A DNA stretch of 64,000 nucleotides from Bradyrhizobiaceae bacterium Ga0074131 (GTDB taxonomy: Bacteria > Pseudomonadota > Alphaproteobacteria > Rhizobiales > Xanthobacteraceae). The stretch spans positions 186,001 through 250,000 of the forward strand of contig LNEC01000017.1 of the NCBI GenBank assembly GCA_001464035.1, given 5' to 3'. The translations under genes and the position numbers were made by a program. Under the pieces are notes generated by a model, which was not told the origin of the DNA, made no database searches, and saw only the letters and a program-made list of their open reading frames with translations. Positions 19,462-28,134 of this stretch are shown in pieces; within the stretch, counting starts at the first letter, position 1; the number at the start of each line of letters is the position of its first letter.

Positions 19462-19660
19462 AGGTTGGGGTCCGGAAAGATGAACTGCGCGACCCTAGGG
19501 GCATTTCTTCCGGGCTCCTTGACCGGGATCAATGATGCGGCCCATAGGCCCGATCGCCGGGCGTTCGACGGCGATGCTGGGGGGAAATAAAGGGCTGCGG
19601 CTTGCTATCGTGCCACAGATGCAGATATCTGCTGGACACCTGCGAAACAGCGGAACCTCG

Positions 19661-20224
19661 ATGCCCGATGCCCTCGAACTGCTGAAAATCCGCCGCTCGG
19701 TGAAACCGCGCGAGATGAGCGGTCCCGGCCCCTCGGCTGCGGAGCTTGAAACCATTCTGACCATTGGCGCGCGGGTACCCGATCACGGCAAGCTGACGCC
19801 GTGGCGCTTCATTGTGTTCGAGGGCGAGGCGCGTGCGCGCGCCGGCGCGGTGATCGCGCAGGTTTTTGAGCGGAAGAACGCGCGGGCTTCGGCAGCCGAA
19901 ATCGAGATCGAAAAGCGCCGGCTGATGGATGCCCCGCTGGTGATCGCCGTGGTCAGCTTCACCAGACCGCATCCCAAGGTGCCGGCGTGGGAGCAGGAAT
20001 TATCCGCCGGCGCCAGCGCCATGAACATTGTGACGGCAGCGACCGCGCTCGGCTACGGCGCGAACTGGCTGACCGGCTGGTTCGCGTTCGATCGCGACGT
20101 GCTCGACGGTCTCGGATTGAAGCCGGACGAAAGGCTCGCCGGTTTCATTCACATCGGGACGTCGTCGAAGCCGAGTGAGGACCGCCCCCGGCCGGCGCTC
20201 AGCGATATCGTGACGCGGTTTTAG
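19661..20224 (+). CDS. nitroreductase family protein, YdjA type
   Basis: 187 residues from ATG 19661; the frame is open upstream but the RRS motif of FMN-nitroreductases (LELLKIRRSVKP) should lie within ten residues of the start. The GARVPDHGKLTPWRFIVFEG segment matches the small YdjA subclass, which acts as an FMN-dependent NAD(P)H oxidoreductase. C-terminal GFIHIGTS is conserved. No operon partners. Confidence 0.85.
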   Translation: MPDALELLKIRRSVKPREMSGPGPSAAELETILTIGARVPDHGKLTPWRFIVFEGEARARAGAVIAQVFERKNARASAAEIEIEKRRLMDAPLVIAVVSFTRPHPKVPAWEQELSAGASAMNIVTAATALGYGANWLTGWFAFDRDVLDGLGLKPDERLAGFIHIGTSSKPSEDRPRPALSDIVTRF

Positions 20225-20228
20225 AATG

Positions 20229-20322
20229 GCGTCCTCATCGTGAAGAGTGGCCACTTGGCTGCGTCTCGAGGATGAGATGTCCGATCGCATGATTCGAGAC
20301 GGCGCAAGGCGCCGCCTCACAT
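20229..20322. repeat. paired palindromic intergenic repeat of Bradyrhizobium type
   Basis: Between the nitroreductase and the GGDEF-EAL gene lie two adjacent elements: TCCTCATCGTGA...GTCTCGAGGATGAG and ATTCGAGACGGCG...CGCCGCCTCACA. Both resemble short repeats that I remember as scattered between genes in Bradyrhizobium. Each forms a hairpin with mismatches. The call rests on memory and internal dyads. Confidence 0.4.
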
Positions 20323-20354
20323 CAAGAACTGGACTCGAACTTGCCAGCGATAGT

Positions 20355-22838
20355 TCACGCCGCCCTCGACGCGCGGTCGCTAAACTTGAGCAGCAGCGCC
20401 TCAATCTCGGCGGCGGGCCTCGCCGCGCTGAACAGGAAGCCCTGCACCTCGTTGCAGCCTTCGGCACGCAGCCAGTCGAGCTGATCGACGGTCTCCACGC
20501 CTTCGGCGGTGGTGGTGATGTTAAGACTGCGGCCGAGGCCGGAGATCGCCCGCACGATCGCAACGCAGTCGGAGCGCTGCGCGAGATCCTTGATAAAGGA
20601 GCGATCGATCTTGATCTTGTCGAACGGAAAGCTTCTGAGATAGCTGAGGCTCGAATACCCGGTGCCGAAATCGTCCATCGAAATGCTAATGCCGAGTTCG
20701 CGCAATTGATACAGGATCGCGAGATTGGCCTCGGTCTCGGCCAGGAACAGCGATTCCGTGATCTCGAGCTCGAGCCGCAGCGGCGACAATCCAGAATGCG
20801 CCAATGCTGAAATCACCATCTGAACGAGGTTGCGGCTGCGAAACTGCACGGGCGAGAGATTGACGGCGACCTTGACGTCCGCGGGCCATTTCGCCGCTTC
20901 GGTGCAGGCCTCCCGCAACACCCACTCGCCCAGCGCGACGATCAGCCCGATATCCTCGGCAACCGGGATGAAGTCCGCCGGAGAGATCATGCCCTTCTCA
21001 GGGTGCCGCCAACGCAGCAGCGATTCAAAGCCGCTGATCCGGTCCGCTGCGAGATCAACCAGTGGCTGATAGTGAACTTCAAACTCGCCATTGGCGAAAG
21101 CCCGGCGCAGGTCGAGTTCCATGCCGCGACGTTTTTGCGCCTGCCGGTCCATCTCTCTTTCGAAGAACCGATGAACACCGCCGCCGTCCGACTTGGCGCG
21201 GTACAGCGCCATGTCGGCGTTGCGCATCAGTTCCTCGCCAGTGTTGCCATCGCCGGGCGAGAGCGCGATGCCGATGCTGGCGCCAATGACAACTTCGATA
21301 CCGTCGATGTCGTAAGTGACGCTCAACGTCTTGATCAAACGCGCCGCATAGTCGCTCGCCTCTTTCGGCGAGACATCAGCGGCCAGCACGATCGCAAATT
21401 CGTCGCCGCCAAGTCGCGCCACCAGATTATTGCCGCGAACTTCCGACCTCAGCCGGTCAGCCACCATTCTCAGCAAGCGGTCACCCATCGGATGGCCGAA
21501 TGAATCGTTGACGTTCTTGAACAGGTCGAGATCGACGCAAAGCACCGCTACTCTCTTGTCTCCGGACCGGCCCTGCTCCAGCGCATGCCTCAGGTGATCC
21601 TGATAGAGTTCTCGGTTAGGCAGATTCGTCAGGCCATCGTGGTGCGCCATATGGGCAATCCGGGCCTCGGCCCTGCGCCGCTCGGTGATATCGACAATGG
21701 CCACGAGAAAACCGTCGCGGCCATCGAACGCAACGCGTCGTCCAAATGTCAGCACCTGAATCTCGCCGCCATCGGCCTTGAGATGCCGCCAGTTGCGGCC
21801 GGAATGATAGTTCTCGCCGATCCGCTGCAAGGCCTCGGTGTGGGTCACCCATTCATCTTCAGGCCAAATCTCCCGAAGCTTCATTCGCAGAAACGTCGCA
21901 CGGCTGTACCCGTAATGCTGCACGGCCGCATCGTTGACGCTGATGAACCCGGTCGTCTCGGCATCGAATACCCACATCGGCATCGGATTATTGTCGAACA
22001 GTAGACGAAACGAAGCCTCACGCCGCTTGAGAGCCGTGACATCCGAAATCGTCAACGAAAGAATGTCGCCGAAGGCCGCCGCTCCCAGTTTCAGATTCCT
22101 TTGATCGCTGTCGATTTCGAATTGCTGCCCGTCGCCGCTCTTGATGACGTCGAGGAACCGCGCAATCACCTCAGGCAAACACAGCAAGTTTCCGCCGGCG
22201 CTGAGCCGGTGCCACAGCAGGTCGGTCGACGGCAGCTTCAGCAGCCGGGACGCGCCCTGATTATGATGGACGATCTGGAAATCGAACGGATACCCGGTGG
22301 AATCGCGGATCGCCGCAAGCGACAGGACGCCCTCATCGGTCGTAGAGAAAATCGCTTCCAGCAGATTGTACTGCAATCCACGCTCGTTGACGTAGGCGCC
22401 GATCAGCGTGCCGCCCCATCGCGAGGAAGTCGGCAGCGCCAGAATATCGTAGGTCTGGACCACCCCGTCGCGCACGCAGTGTGCCGCAGCCAGGTAGGGC
22501 CGGCCGCTCCGAATTGCGCTGGCCGCGGCTTCGTTGAGCGCGGTGGCACAATCAGGCGACAGCTCGGTCAGGGGGATATCCCAGCGGTCGTCGCCGAGCC
22601 ATTTCTGGGCGTAGCGACCGGTGCGCGACACTTCGAGCGTGTCATGATTGCTCTTCAGCAGGACGATGTGATCCGCCAGCCGCCCGAGGCTGCCCAGCAT
22701 CACGTCTTCATAGCGCGGCAGCCCTTCGTCGGGCCGCAGCGCTGCCTGCCATTTGCGCTGCAGAACCGGAACGTCATCGAACATCTCGGTGTTGCATTTG
22801 CCGGACGATTTCTTGGCCGCAATCATGTTGTTCCCCAC
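20355..22838 (-). CDS. PAS-PAS-GGDEF-EAL cyclic-di-GMP protein
   Basis: 827 residues with no membrane segment. Two PAS domains (about 150-260 and 275-385), a diguanylate cyclase domain with intact GGDEF at 477-481, and a phosphodiesterase domain from about 575 with ESLLRW (EAL variant ESL; the catalytic Glu is kept), ELEITES and DDFGTGYSSLSYL. The allosteric I-site position reads RGNN instead of RxxD, so product inhibition is probably lost. The first 100 residues hold an unrecognised sensor-like segment. Both activities appear possible; which dominates cannot be told. Confidence 0.92.
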   Translation of the reverse strand: MGNNMIAAKKSSGKCNTEMFDDVPVLQRKWQAALRPDEGLPRYEDVMLGSLGRLADHIVLLKSNHDTLEVSRTGRYAQKWLGDDRWDIPLTELSPDCATALNEAAASAIRSGRPYLAAAHCVRDGVVQTYDILALPTSSRWGGTLIGAYVNERGLQYNLLEAIFSTTDEGVLSLAAIRDSTGYPFDFQIVHHNQGASRLLKLPSTDLLWHRLSAGGNLLCLPEVIARFLDVIKSGDGQQFEIDSDQRNLKLGAAAFGDILSLTISDVTALKRREASFRLLFDNNPMPMWVFDAETTGFISVNDAAVQHYGYSRATFLRMKLREIWPEDEWVTHTEALQRIGENYHSGRNWRHLKADGGEIQVLTFGRRVAFDGRDGFLVAIVDITERRRAEARIAHMAHHDGLTNLPNRELYQDHLRHALEQGRSGDKRVAVLCVDLDLFKNVNDSFGHPMGDRLLRMVADRLRSEVRGNNLVARLGGDEFAIVLAADVSPKEASDYAARLIKTLSVTYDIDGIEVVIGASIGIALSPGDGNTGEELMRNADMALYRAKSDGGGVHRFFEREMDRQAQKRRGMELDLRRAFANGEFEVHYQPLVDLAADRISGFESLLRWRHPEKGMISPADFIPVAEDIGLIVALGEWVLREACTEAAKWPADVKVAVNLSPVQFRSRNLVQMVISALAHSGLSPLRLELEITESLFLAETEANLAILYQLRELGISISMDDFGTGYSSLSYLRSFPFDKIKIDRSFIKDLAQRSDCVAIVRAISGLGRSLNITTTAEGVETVDQLDWLRAEGCNEVQGFLFSAARPAAEIEALLLKFSDRASRAA

Positions 22839-23004
22839 CGCGCGAATGTTCGAGCCTCACCCATCCAATGCAGGCCGGCTTAATGCGGTGTGAAAATTGC
22901 GGGAGCGGTATGCCCACCCGGCGATTATGACAGTTTAAAGCGTTGCGATGGTTAGTCCACGTTAGCAACTATGACAACCGGATGTGTCAGCGTGAGGCGG
23001 CAAC

Positions 23005-24033
23005 CTAGCGCGCGACGACCTCGACCTCGCCGTCGACACCGTTGACGACGTTGAAGGGACGCTCGAACACCTTGCCCTCGTTCTTGGCAATGGCGCGATA
23101 CTCGCCTTCGGACAGCACGACGCGGGGGAATGCGCCGATCGATTCCTTGATGACGTCGCCGCTTGGCGTAATCACCGACCATGCCGTGTTCGCCAGTGCC
23201 TCGCCGCCCTTGTCGCCCACCAGTTTCAGGGTGATCACCGCAGCGCGATGGGTGATGACCACGTCGGTCAGCTTGCCGGCCTGAACGCGGATATCCGAGC
23301 GCACCACTGAATTGGCGTCGCCATAATTCGAAATGATGTAGTAGGTTCCCTCCGGCAGCAGCGCGACATCGCCGGCGGCAACGTTCGGCACCAGCGCCGC
23401 GCGATCGCCGCCGTCGAATTGGCTGCCTTTGTAGAGCGCGAAGGAAATCTGGTTCGGCGGAATCCGGCTGGTGCCGACGCGGCCCTCGATGCGCAGCCCG
23501 CCTGCCGGAAGCACGAAGGATTCCCGGTCGGTTTCGGACTTCAGCGTTACCGGCCGCACCGCGCTGACCAGACCCATCGTGACATGCACGACATAGCCGC
23601 CCGGCGGCAGCACGATGTTGGGCGTGGCGCCGCGATCCTCTCGGATAAGTTTGAAAATGCCAGTTTCATCCGGCTTGTCGGCGAACACCCGCCACACCAG
23701 TCCGCTGTTGATGACCGGCAGATCCTTGCCGTAGCGCGCCGTCAGCGACAGCACTGCCTGGCCGGCGGTGGACGACGGTGCGGCCACCGGCGGCACAGCG
23801 GCGATCGGCGGCTGCGTCATCGGTGCCGGCAGAGTCGGGGTCGATGCCGGACCCGACGGCGGCGCCAGATTCATCGCGGGTCCGGAAGGCACGTCCGGAA
23901 CCGACGCCGGCGGCACCGGCGGCGGCCGGTCGCTGAACATCTGCGCAGAGGCGGGAGATGCGATCACAGCAGCCAGCATGGCCGCGAGCGCAAGCACCGG
24001 GAACAGGGGTCGGCCCCACCCGGATCCTGCCAT
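23005..24033 (-). CDS. exported beta-sandwich protein, unknown function
   Basis: 342 residues from ATG 24033 (AGGGGA upstream); another ATG at 24054 adds seven residues. Signal peptide to ASAQMF, a Pro-rich linker (residues 30-80), then repeated beta-strand modules with GGYVVHVTMG, EGTYYIISNYG and EGEYRAIAKNEG. This repeating G-x-Y pattern resembles carboxypeptidase-regulatory-like folds. Likely periplasmic. Function unknown. Confidence 0.65.
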   Translation of the reverse strand: MAGSGWGRPLFPVLALAAMLAAVIASPASAQMFSDRPPPVPPASVPDVPSGPAMNLAPPSGPASTPTLPAPMTQPPIAAVPPVAAPSSTAGQAVLSLTARYGKDLPVINSGLVWRVFADKPDETGIFKLIREDRGATPNIVLPPGGYVVHVTMGLVSAVRPVTLKSETDRESFVLPAGGLRIEGRVGTSRIPPNQISFALYKGSQFDGGDRAALVPNVAAGDVALLPEGTYYIISNYGDANSVVRSDIRVQAGKLTDVVITHRAAVITLKLVGDKGGEALANTAWSVITPSGDVIKESIGAFPRVVLSEGEYRAIAKNEGKVFERPFNVVNGVDGEVEVVAR

Positions 24034-24305
24034 CCCTTGATCCCCTGACGTCATGGGGCATGCTTTTCACTGAAAACGCGGCAAATTCAAGCCTGTGGCA
24101 AACGGTTTGCAAGATGTTCCGGCCGCGGAACCCAAAAAAGCCCAGGAGTCAGGCAGGGGCTGATCAACAATGGAATGATATAGTAAGGTTGCGAACCAGG
24201 CGCGATCCCGCCTGACCGGTGGACAGCATGAACCAAGTTTATCCATGCATTCCGTGGTCTGGGTGAGGGACGTGGCAAAGGGCTTGTCCGACAAGGAGAT
24301 ACCCG

Positions 24306-25334
24306 GTGCTGAAGAGTTTGATCGGCCTCGGCCAGGATGATGCTGAAGCCGAGGACAAGGTAGGGCTCGGCAGCATCAGGCGGCCGGTGATCGGGCTGGC
24401 GCTGGGCGGCGGCGCCGCGCGGGGATTTGCCCATATCGGCATTCTCCGAGCCTTGCTTGCCCACGGTATCGTTCCCAATGTCGTGGTCGGCACCTCGATC
24501 GGCGCGGTGGTCGGCGGCGCCTATGCCGCCGGGCAGCTCGATACGTTGGAGCGATGGGCGCGCGGCCTGCAGCCGCGAAACATCCTCGGCTATCTCGATA
24601 TCCGCCTTAACGGCTCCGGCCTGATCGGCGGCGACAAGCTGGCGTCGCAGCTGGAGGCCGCCATCGGCCCCACCCTGATCGAGGATTTGCCGCTGAAGTT
24701 TGCGACGGTGGCAACCGAAGTGCGCACCGGCCACGAGATCTGGCTGACGCACGGCCGCATGGTCGACGCCATGCGCGCATCCTACGCGTTGCCCGGGATT
24801 TTCTCCCCCGTGCTGGTGGGCGATCGCTGGCTGGTTGACGGCGCGCTGGTCAATCCGGTGCCGGTGTCGGCCGCGCGCGCCCTCGGGGCGGAAATCGTGA
24901 TCGCCGCCAATCTCTGCAGCGACATCTTTTCCACGACGATTTACGCCCATGGCCCGACAGCCGGCGCGCCGGAGGCTGAGGCCGGGCCGTCGCCGACGAA
25001 ACGCCGCTTCGGCAGGTTGTTTTCCGCAGAACGCGCCATGAAACGCGAGTTTTTCGGCAGCGGCGGACGTCCGGGCATATCATCGGTCATGGTCGACGCC
25101 TTCAACATCATGCAGGACCGCATTACCCGCGCGCGCCTCGCCGGCGATCCGCCGGATCTGCTGATCACGCCTCGCGTCGGCCAGATCGGCTGGTTCGATT
25201 TCCACCGCGCCGAGGATCTGATCGCCCATGGCGCACGCGCCGCCGAACGCGCCATCGACTCCATCCAGGAAGCCATCCACATGCTGGCGCCAGTTCCCGG
25301 CGAACCGGGCGCAGTGGTCGAAAAAACGAAATGA
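24306..25334 (+). CDS. patatin-like phospholipase (RssA type)
   Basis: 342 residues from a GTG start with a strong AAGGAGAT site. The patatin hallmarks are complete: oxyanion loop GGGAARG (34-40), nucleophile Ser64 in GTSIG, and Asp178 of the dyad in VDGA. The second half is variable. Likely hydrolyses acyl chains of membrane lipids. Physiological substrate unknown. Confidence 0.88.
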   Translation: MLKSLIGLGQDDAEAEDKVGLGSIRRPVIGLALGGGAARGFAHIGILRALLAHGIVPNVVVGTSIGAVVGGAYAAGQLDTLERWARGLQPRNILGYLDIRLNGSGLIGGDKLASQLEAAIGPTLIEDLPLKFATVATEVRTGHEIWLTHGRMVDAMRASYALPGIFSPVLVGDRWLVDGALVNPVPVSAARALGAEIVIAANLCSDIFSTTIYAHGPTAGAPEAEAGPSPTKRRFGRLFSAERAMKREFFGSGGRPGISSVMVDAFNIMQDRITRARLAGDPPDLLITPRVGQIGWFDFHRAEDLIAHGARAAERAIDSIQEAIHMLAPVPGEPGAVVEKTK

Positions 25335-25349
25335 CGATTTCGGCCTGAA

Positions 25350-25778
25350 TCAGGCGGTCTTGATGTAGTCGCGCAGCGCTTCCTGCTCGGTTTCGAATTC
25401 CCTGACCCGCCGCTTGACGACATCACCGATCGAGATCAGGCCGACCACCTTGCCGTCCTCGACGACCGGCAAATGCCGGAACTTTCCCAGGGTCATCATT
25501 TCCATGATTGCGCTGACGGTGTCCGACTCCCGGCAGCTGACGACTTTCCGCGTCATCACAGCGCTGACCGGCTCGTCGAGCACCCTGGCGCCGCGCTCGC
25601 CGAGCACGCGCACGATGTCGCGCTCCGACAGGATGCCCTCGATGCGGCCGCCGCTCATCACCAGAACGGCGCCGATCTTCTTGTCAGCCAGAATCTTGAT
25701 CGCCGCCGAGAGCTTGGCGTCGGGCTCGACACCCGTGACGTGATGGCCCTTGGAGTCGAGGATTGCACGTACCGTCAT
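25350..25778 (-). CDS. CBS-domain pair protein
   Basis: 142 residues from ATG 25778, preceded by AGGGAGACGACA. Two CBS motifs in tandem: AIKILADKKIGAVLVM...GILSERDIVR and AVMTRKVVSC...FRHLPVVEDGKVVGLISIGD. Such free-standing pairs bind adenosyl ligands and regulate other proteins. Converges with the patatin gene. Confidence 0.85.
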   Translation of the reverse strand: MTVRAILDSKGHHVTGVEPDAKLSAAIKILADKKIGAVLVMSGGRIEGILSERDIVRVLGERGARVLDEPVSAVMTRKVVSCRESDTVSAIMEMMTLGKFRHLPVVEDGKVVGLISIGDVVKRRVREFETEQEALRDYIKTA

Positions 25779-25983
25779 TGTCGTCTCCCTGAAGCCGATC
25801 GCGCCCTCGAGCGAGCGCGATCTTCGTTTCCTTGAGTTTTCAATCAACAGTCCAGCGCCGATTTCGTTGCAGGCGCATTCGGCAAGCACGGCCATTAAGC
25901 GGGTTTGCGGGCTTGGGCCCTGCTTCACGCCATGACAATGATGTATGAAATCGCGTTGCGCCGCAAGCGATGATCAACGATGA

Positions 25984-26850
25984 TCAGCCACGATCCGAAA
26001 GGTCCCGGGACGCCACATCTGCGGCATTGACAGCCGCGCGCGGCACCGGATCGAACAGCGAGAACAACACCAGGCCTGCGAAGAATCCACCGATATGCGC
26101 CTGCCATGCGACGCTGGCGCCGTCGGCGCCGATCGCGATCGATCCGATGCCGAAGATGATGTTGACCCCGAACCAGACCGCGAGAAAGCCGAGCACGCGC
26201 GGGTCGCGAAATGCGCGCATCAGCGAAAGCGCAGGTACGCGCGCCGCGGCATCGGCGTCACCGCGGCGGAACGACAGGAAGCTCCCCTGCACGAAGGCAA
26301 AGCGGATCGCCGCCGCCATCGCGCCGGACACCGACGCCGAAGCCCCGATCATCGGCGCTATCGCATGCTCATGGGTGACGAGATGCGCCAGCGCCCCGGC
26401 CACGGCGGTCACCGCCATGAAGGCGAAGAACCTGAGCGCGCCGAAGCGTCGCGCCAGCGCGCTGCCGAACGGCAGCAGCCACAGCACGTTGAAACCGATA
26501 TGGCTGAGATTGGCGTGCAGCAGCGAATAGGTGACGAAGGTCCAGATCTTGGCGCCGGCGCCGCCCGGAAAGGCGATTGTCAGCAGCGTGGAATCGTAGC
26601 GTTTCGGAATGAAACCGAACAGCTCGATGGTCCAATATTCCAGATCGGGCGGCAGCAGCACGCGCAGGTGAACGACCGCAAGCAGCAGCACATAGGCGGT
26701 CAGCGCGCCGGGCAGCGTCAGGATCGGTTCGCGCGGCCTGTCATGCGGCAATTGTGGCGGGGATTCCAAGGGCTCGAAACCTGACGCAAGCGGCTCACGG
26801 GAGCGATTGCGCCCCAATAGGCGGCTTGCCCGGGCGGCGCAAGGGCGCAA
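25984..26850 (-). CDS. rhomboid-family intramembrane protease
   Basis: 288 residues. About six transmembrane helices start near residue 47. Catalytic Ser is in IGASASVSGAMAA (rhomboid G-x-S motif) and catalytic His in VAWQAHIGGFFAG; HANLSHIGFN is the conserved helix-2 loop. The first 40 residues are charged and may be too long; a TTG near residue 27 is possible. Confidence 0.82.
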   Translation of the reverse strand: MRPCAARASRLLGRNRSREPLASGFEPLESPPQLPHDRPREPILTLPGALTAYVLLLAVVHLRVLLPPDLEYWTIELFGFIPKRYDSTLLTIAFPGGAGAKIWTFVTYSLLHANLSHIGFNVLWLLPFGSALARRFGALRFFAFMAVTAVAGALAHLVTHEHAIAPMIGASASVSGAMAAAIRFAFVQGSFLSFRRGDADAAARVPALSLMRAFRDPRVLGFLAVWFGVNIIFGIGSIAIGADGASVAWQAHIGGFFAGLVLFSLFDPVPRAAVNAADVASRDLSDRG

Positions 26851-26885
26851 ATATCCGCCTCTCGCGGTTCGGACGCGATCAAAGA

Positions 26886-27080
26886 AGAAGGGAGGGTGCT
26901 GAGAACACCCTCCCTCATCCGTGCTGATCTTCTCGCGCCGAGGTCGGGCGACATCCCACCCCTCCCCGCGCGACGACCAAACTGTCTGACGCCGCCTGTG
27001 TAACTATTCGCCGGCCCCTGGAGAAAACCGGCGAACCAGAGCGAGCGGACCCTAGACAGCTCCGGGCCGATCCCCAAGCG
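26886..27080 (-). ncRNA. candidate structured non-coding RNA (uncertain)
   Basis: The 398 bp between the rhomboid and PAS_5 genes hold no credible protein. On the minus strand a GC-rich segment ends in a perfect hairpin, GGGAGGGTG/CACCCTCCC (26890-26914), followed by TTCTTCTTT, a plausible intrinsic terminator. Other stems lie upstream (GTTCGCCGG/CCGGCGAA). An AT-rich promoter-like stretch and a CtrA box precede it. I recognise no RNA family. Confidence 0.3.
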
Positions 27081-27085
27081 CATAG

Positions 27086-27100
27086 TTAACTTAACCTTAA
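27086..27100. promoter_or_regulatory. CtrA-type box (TTAA-N7-TTAA)
   Basis: Exact TTAA-CTTAACC-TTAA between the divergent candidate RNA and the PAS_5 gene, 149 bp upstream of the latter's chosen start at 27249. It also contains an internal TTAACC. The position suits control of either transcript. Confidence 0.45.
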
Positions 27101-27248
27101 CGGCGCAAAGACGCCGCCGGGCCTGCGAAAGCGCCGCGGCGGCATGGACGCTGCAAAGCCTGTCTTGCAAAACAAATCGGGGAAAGCGCGTGGGCGAAAG
27201 CGGGACATACCTGTCCCACCGAGCCGGGCGCCCGGGCAAGGCCGACAA

Positions 27249-27806
27249 ATGAAACATCCGTCAAGCCGCGAATTCTACGCCTACTGGGACGCGAAGCGCG
27301 GCAGCGCGCGCGCCCCCGATCGCAGCGAGATCGAACCGGGCGCGGTGCGTGAACTGCTCGGCGACATCTTCGTGCTGTCTTACGACAGCGCCGCCGGCTA
27401 CCCGTTTCGCGTCGCGGGAACCCGGGTATGTGCCCTGCTCGGCTGCGATCTGAAGGATCGCAGTTTTTCCGCGCTGTTTGCAGCCGAGGGCCGTCGCGAG
27501 ATCGAGGAAATCCTCGCCGTGGTATCGGAAGAAATGCTGGCCGCGGTCGTCGGCATCGCTGCCGTATCGGCGGATGGCAGACCGGCACATCTGGAGCTGC
27601 TGCTGCTGCCGTTCAGCAGCCGTGCGCATACCCCGCTGAGTCTGACGGGGTTGCTGGCGCCGTTCGAAAGCGATCGTCGCCAGCTCAGGGATTTCAAAGT
27701 GACGTCATGGCGCTATATCAACCACCAACCGCAAAAATTCGTTCCGCGCGCTTTACGCAAGCTCGCGGTCGCCCGCGGCTTCATGGTGTATGAAGGGCTG
27801 CGCTGA
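27249..27806 (+). CDS. PAS_5-family (COG5388) protein
   Basis: 185 residues from ATG 27249 (MKHPSSREFYAYWDAKRG). The frame is open from 27144, but homology begins at this start. Short PAS-like fold: GDIFVLSYDSAAGYPFRVAGTRVCALLG (about 35-62) and a later SLTGLLAP...W pattern typical of the alphaproteobacterial PAS_5 group. No output domain. Role unknown; in relatives such proteins are common near CtrA-regulated genes (recollection). Confidence 0.75.
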   Translation: MKHPSSREFYAYWDAKRGSARAPDRSEIEPGAVRELLGDIFVLSYDSAAGYPFRVAGTRVCALLGCDLKDRSFSALFAAEGRREIEEILAVVSEEMLAAVVGIAAVSADGRPAHLELLLLPFSSRAHTPLSLTGLLAPFESDRRQLRDFKVTSWRYINHQPQKFVPRALRKLAVARGFMVYEGLR

Positions 27807-27980
27807 AGCGCGCTCGCCCAAATCGAACGTCGAATCTACTTTTCATGACCTCCGTATTTATCGCGTGGCGGAATTAGACGAGCTTCGACCTCTACGAAGA
27901 ATGACGCCCGCGCATTCAGGCTGCGAGACGTCACTGCGGTTGCACGCGACAAGGGCGCGCAGCGGAAGCAGTTTGACAGA

Positions 27981-28002
27981 TTGGACGTGACGCCACGTCC
28001 AA
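27981..28002. promoter_or_regulatory. perfect 9-bp inverted repeat upstream of the ABC operon
   Basis: TTGGACGTG-ACGC-CACGTCCAA. It lies 133-154 bp before the first permease gene and is not followed by T residues, so it is a candidate operator or leader stem. Together with the second dyad at 28031-28058 it is the main feature of the 328-bp gap 27807-28134. Confidence 0.4.
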
Positions 28003-28030
28003 CGCATGTCAGTATCCCGACACAATCAAA

Positions 28031-28058
28031 AGCCGCACGCGTCGGACGACGTGCGGCT
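28031..28058. promoter_or_regulatory. second perfect 9-bp inverted repeat upstream of the ABC operon
   Basis: AGCCGCACG...CGTGCGGCT with a 10-nt loop, 28 bp downstream of the first dyad. It is followed by CAGGGAGGGG but no T-run. May form an RNA stem in the operon leader. Confidence 0.3.
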
Positions 28059-28134
28059 GCCAGGGAGGGGACTGCATGACGTCGGCACGCGCGACGGAGC
28101 GATTCCCTGTGGCCTAACGGTCCGTAGGCGTCGC

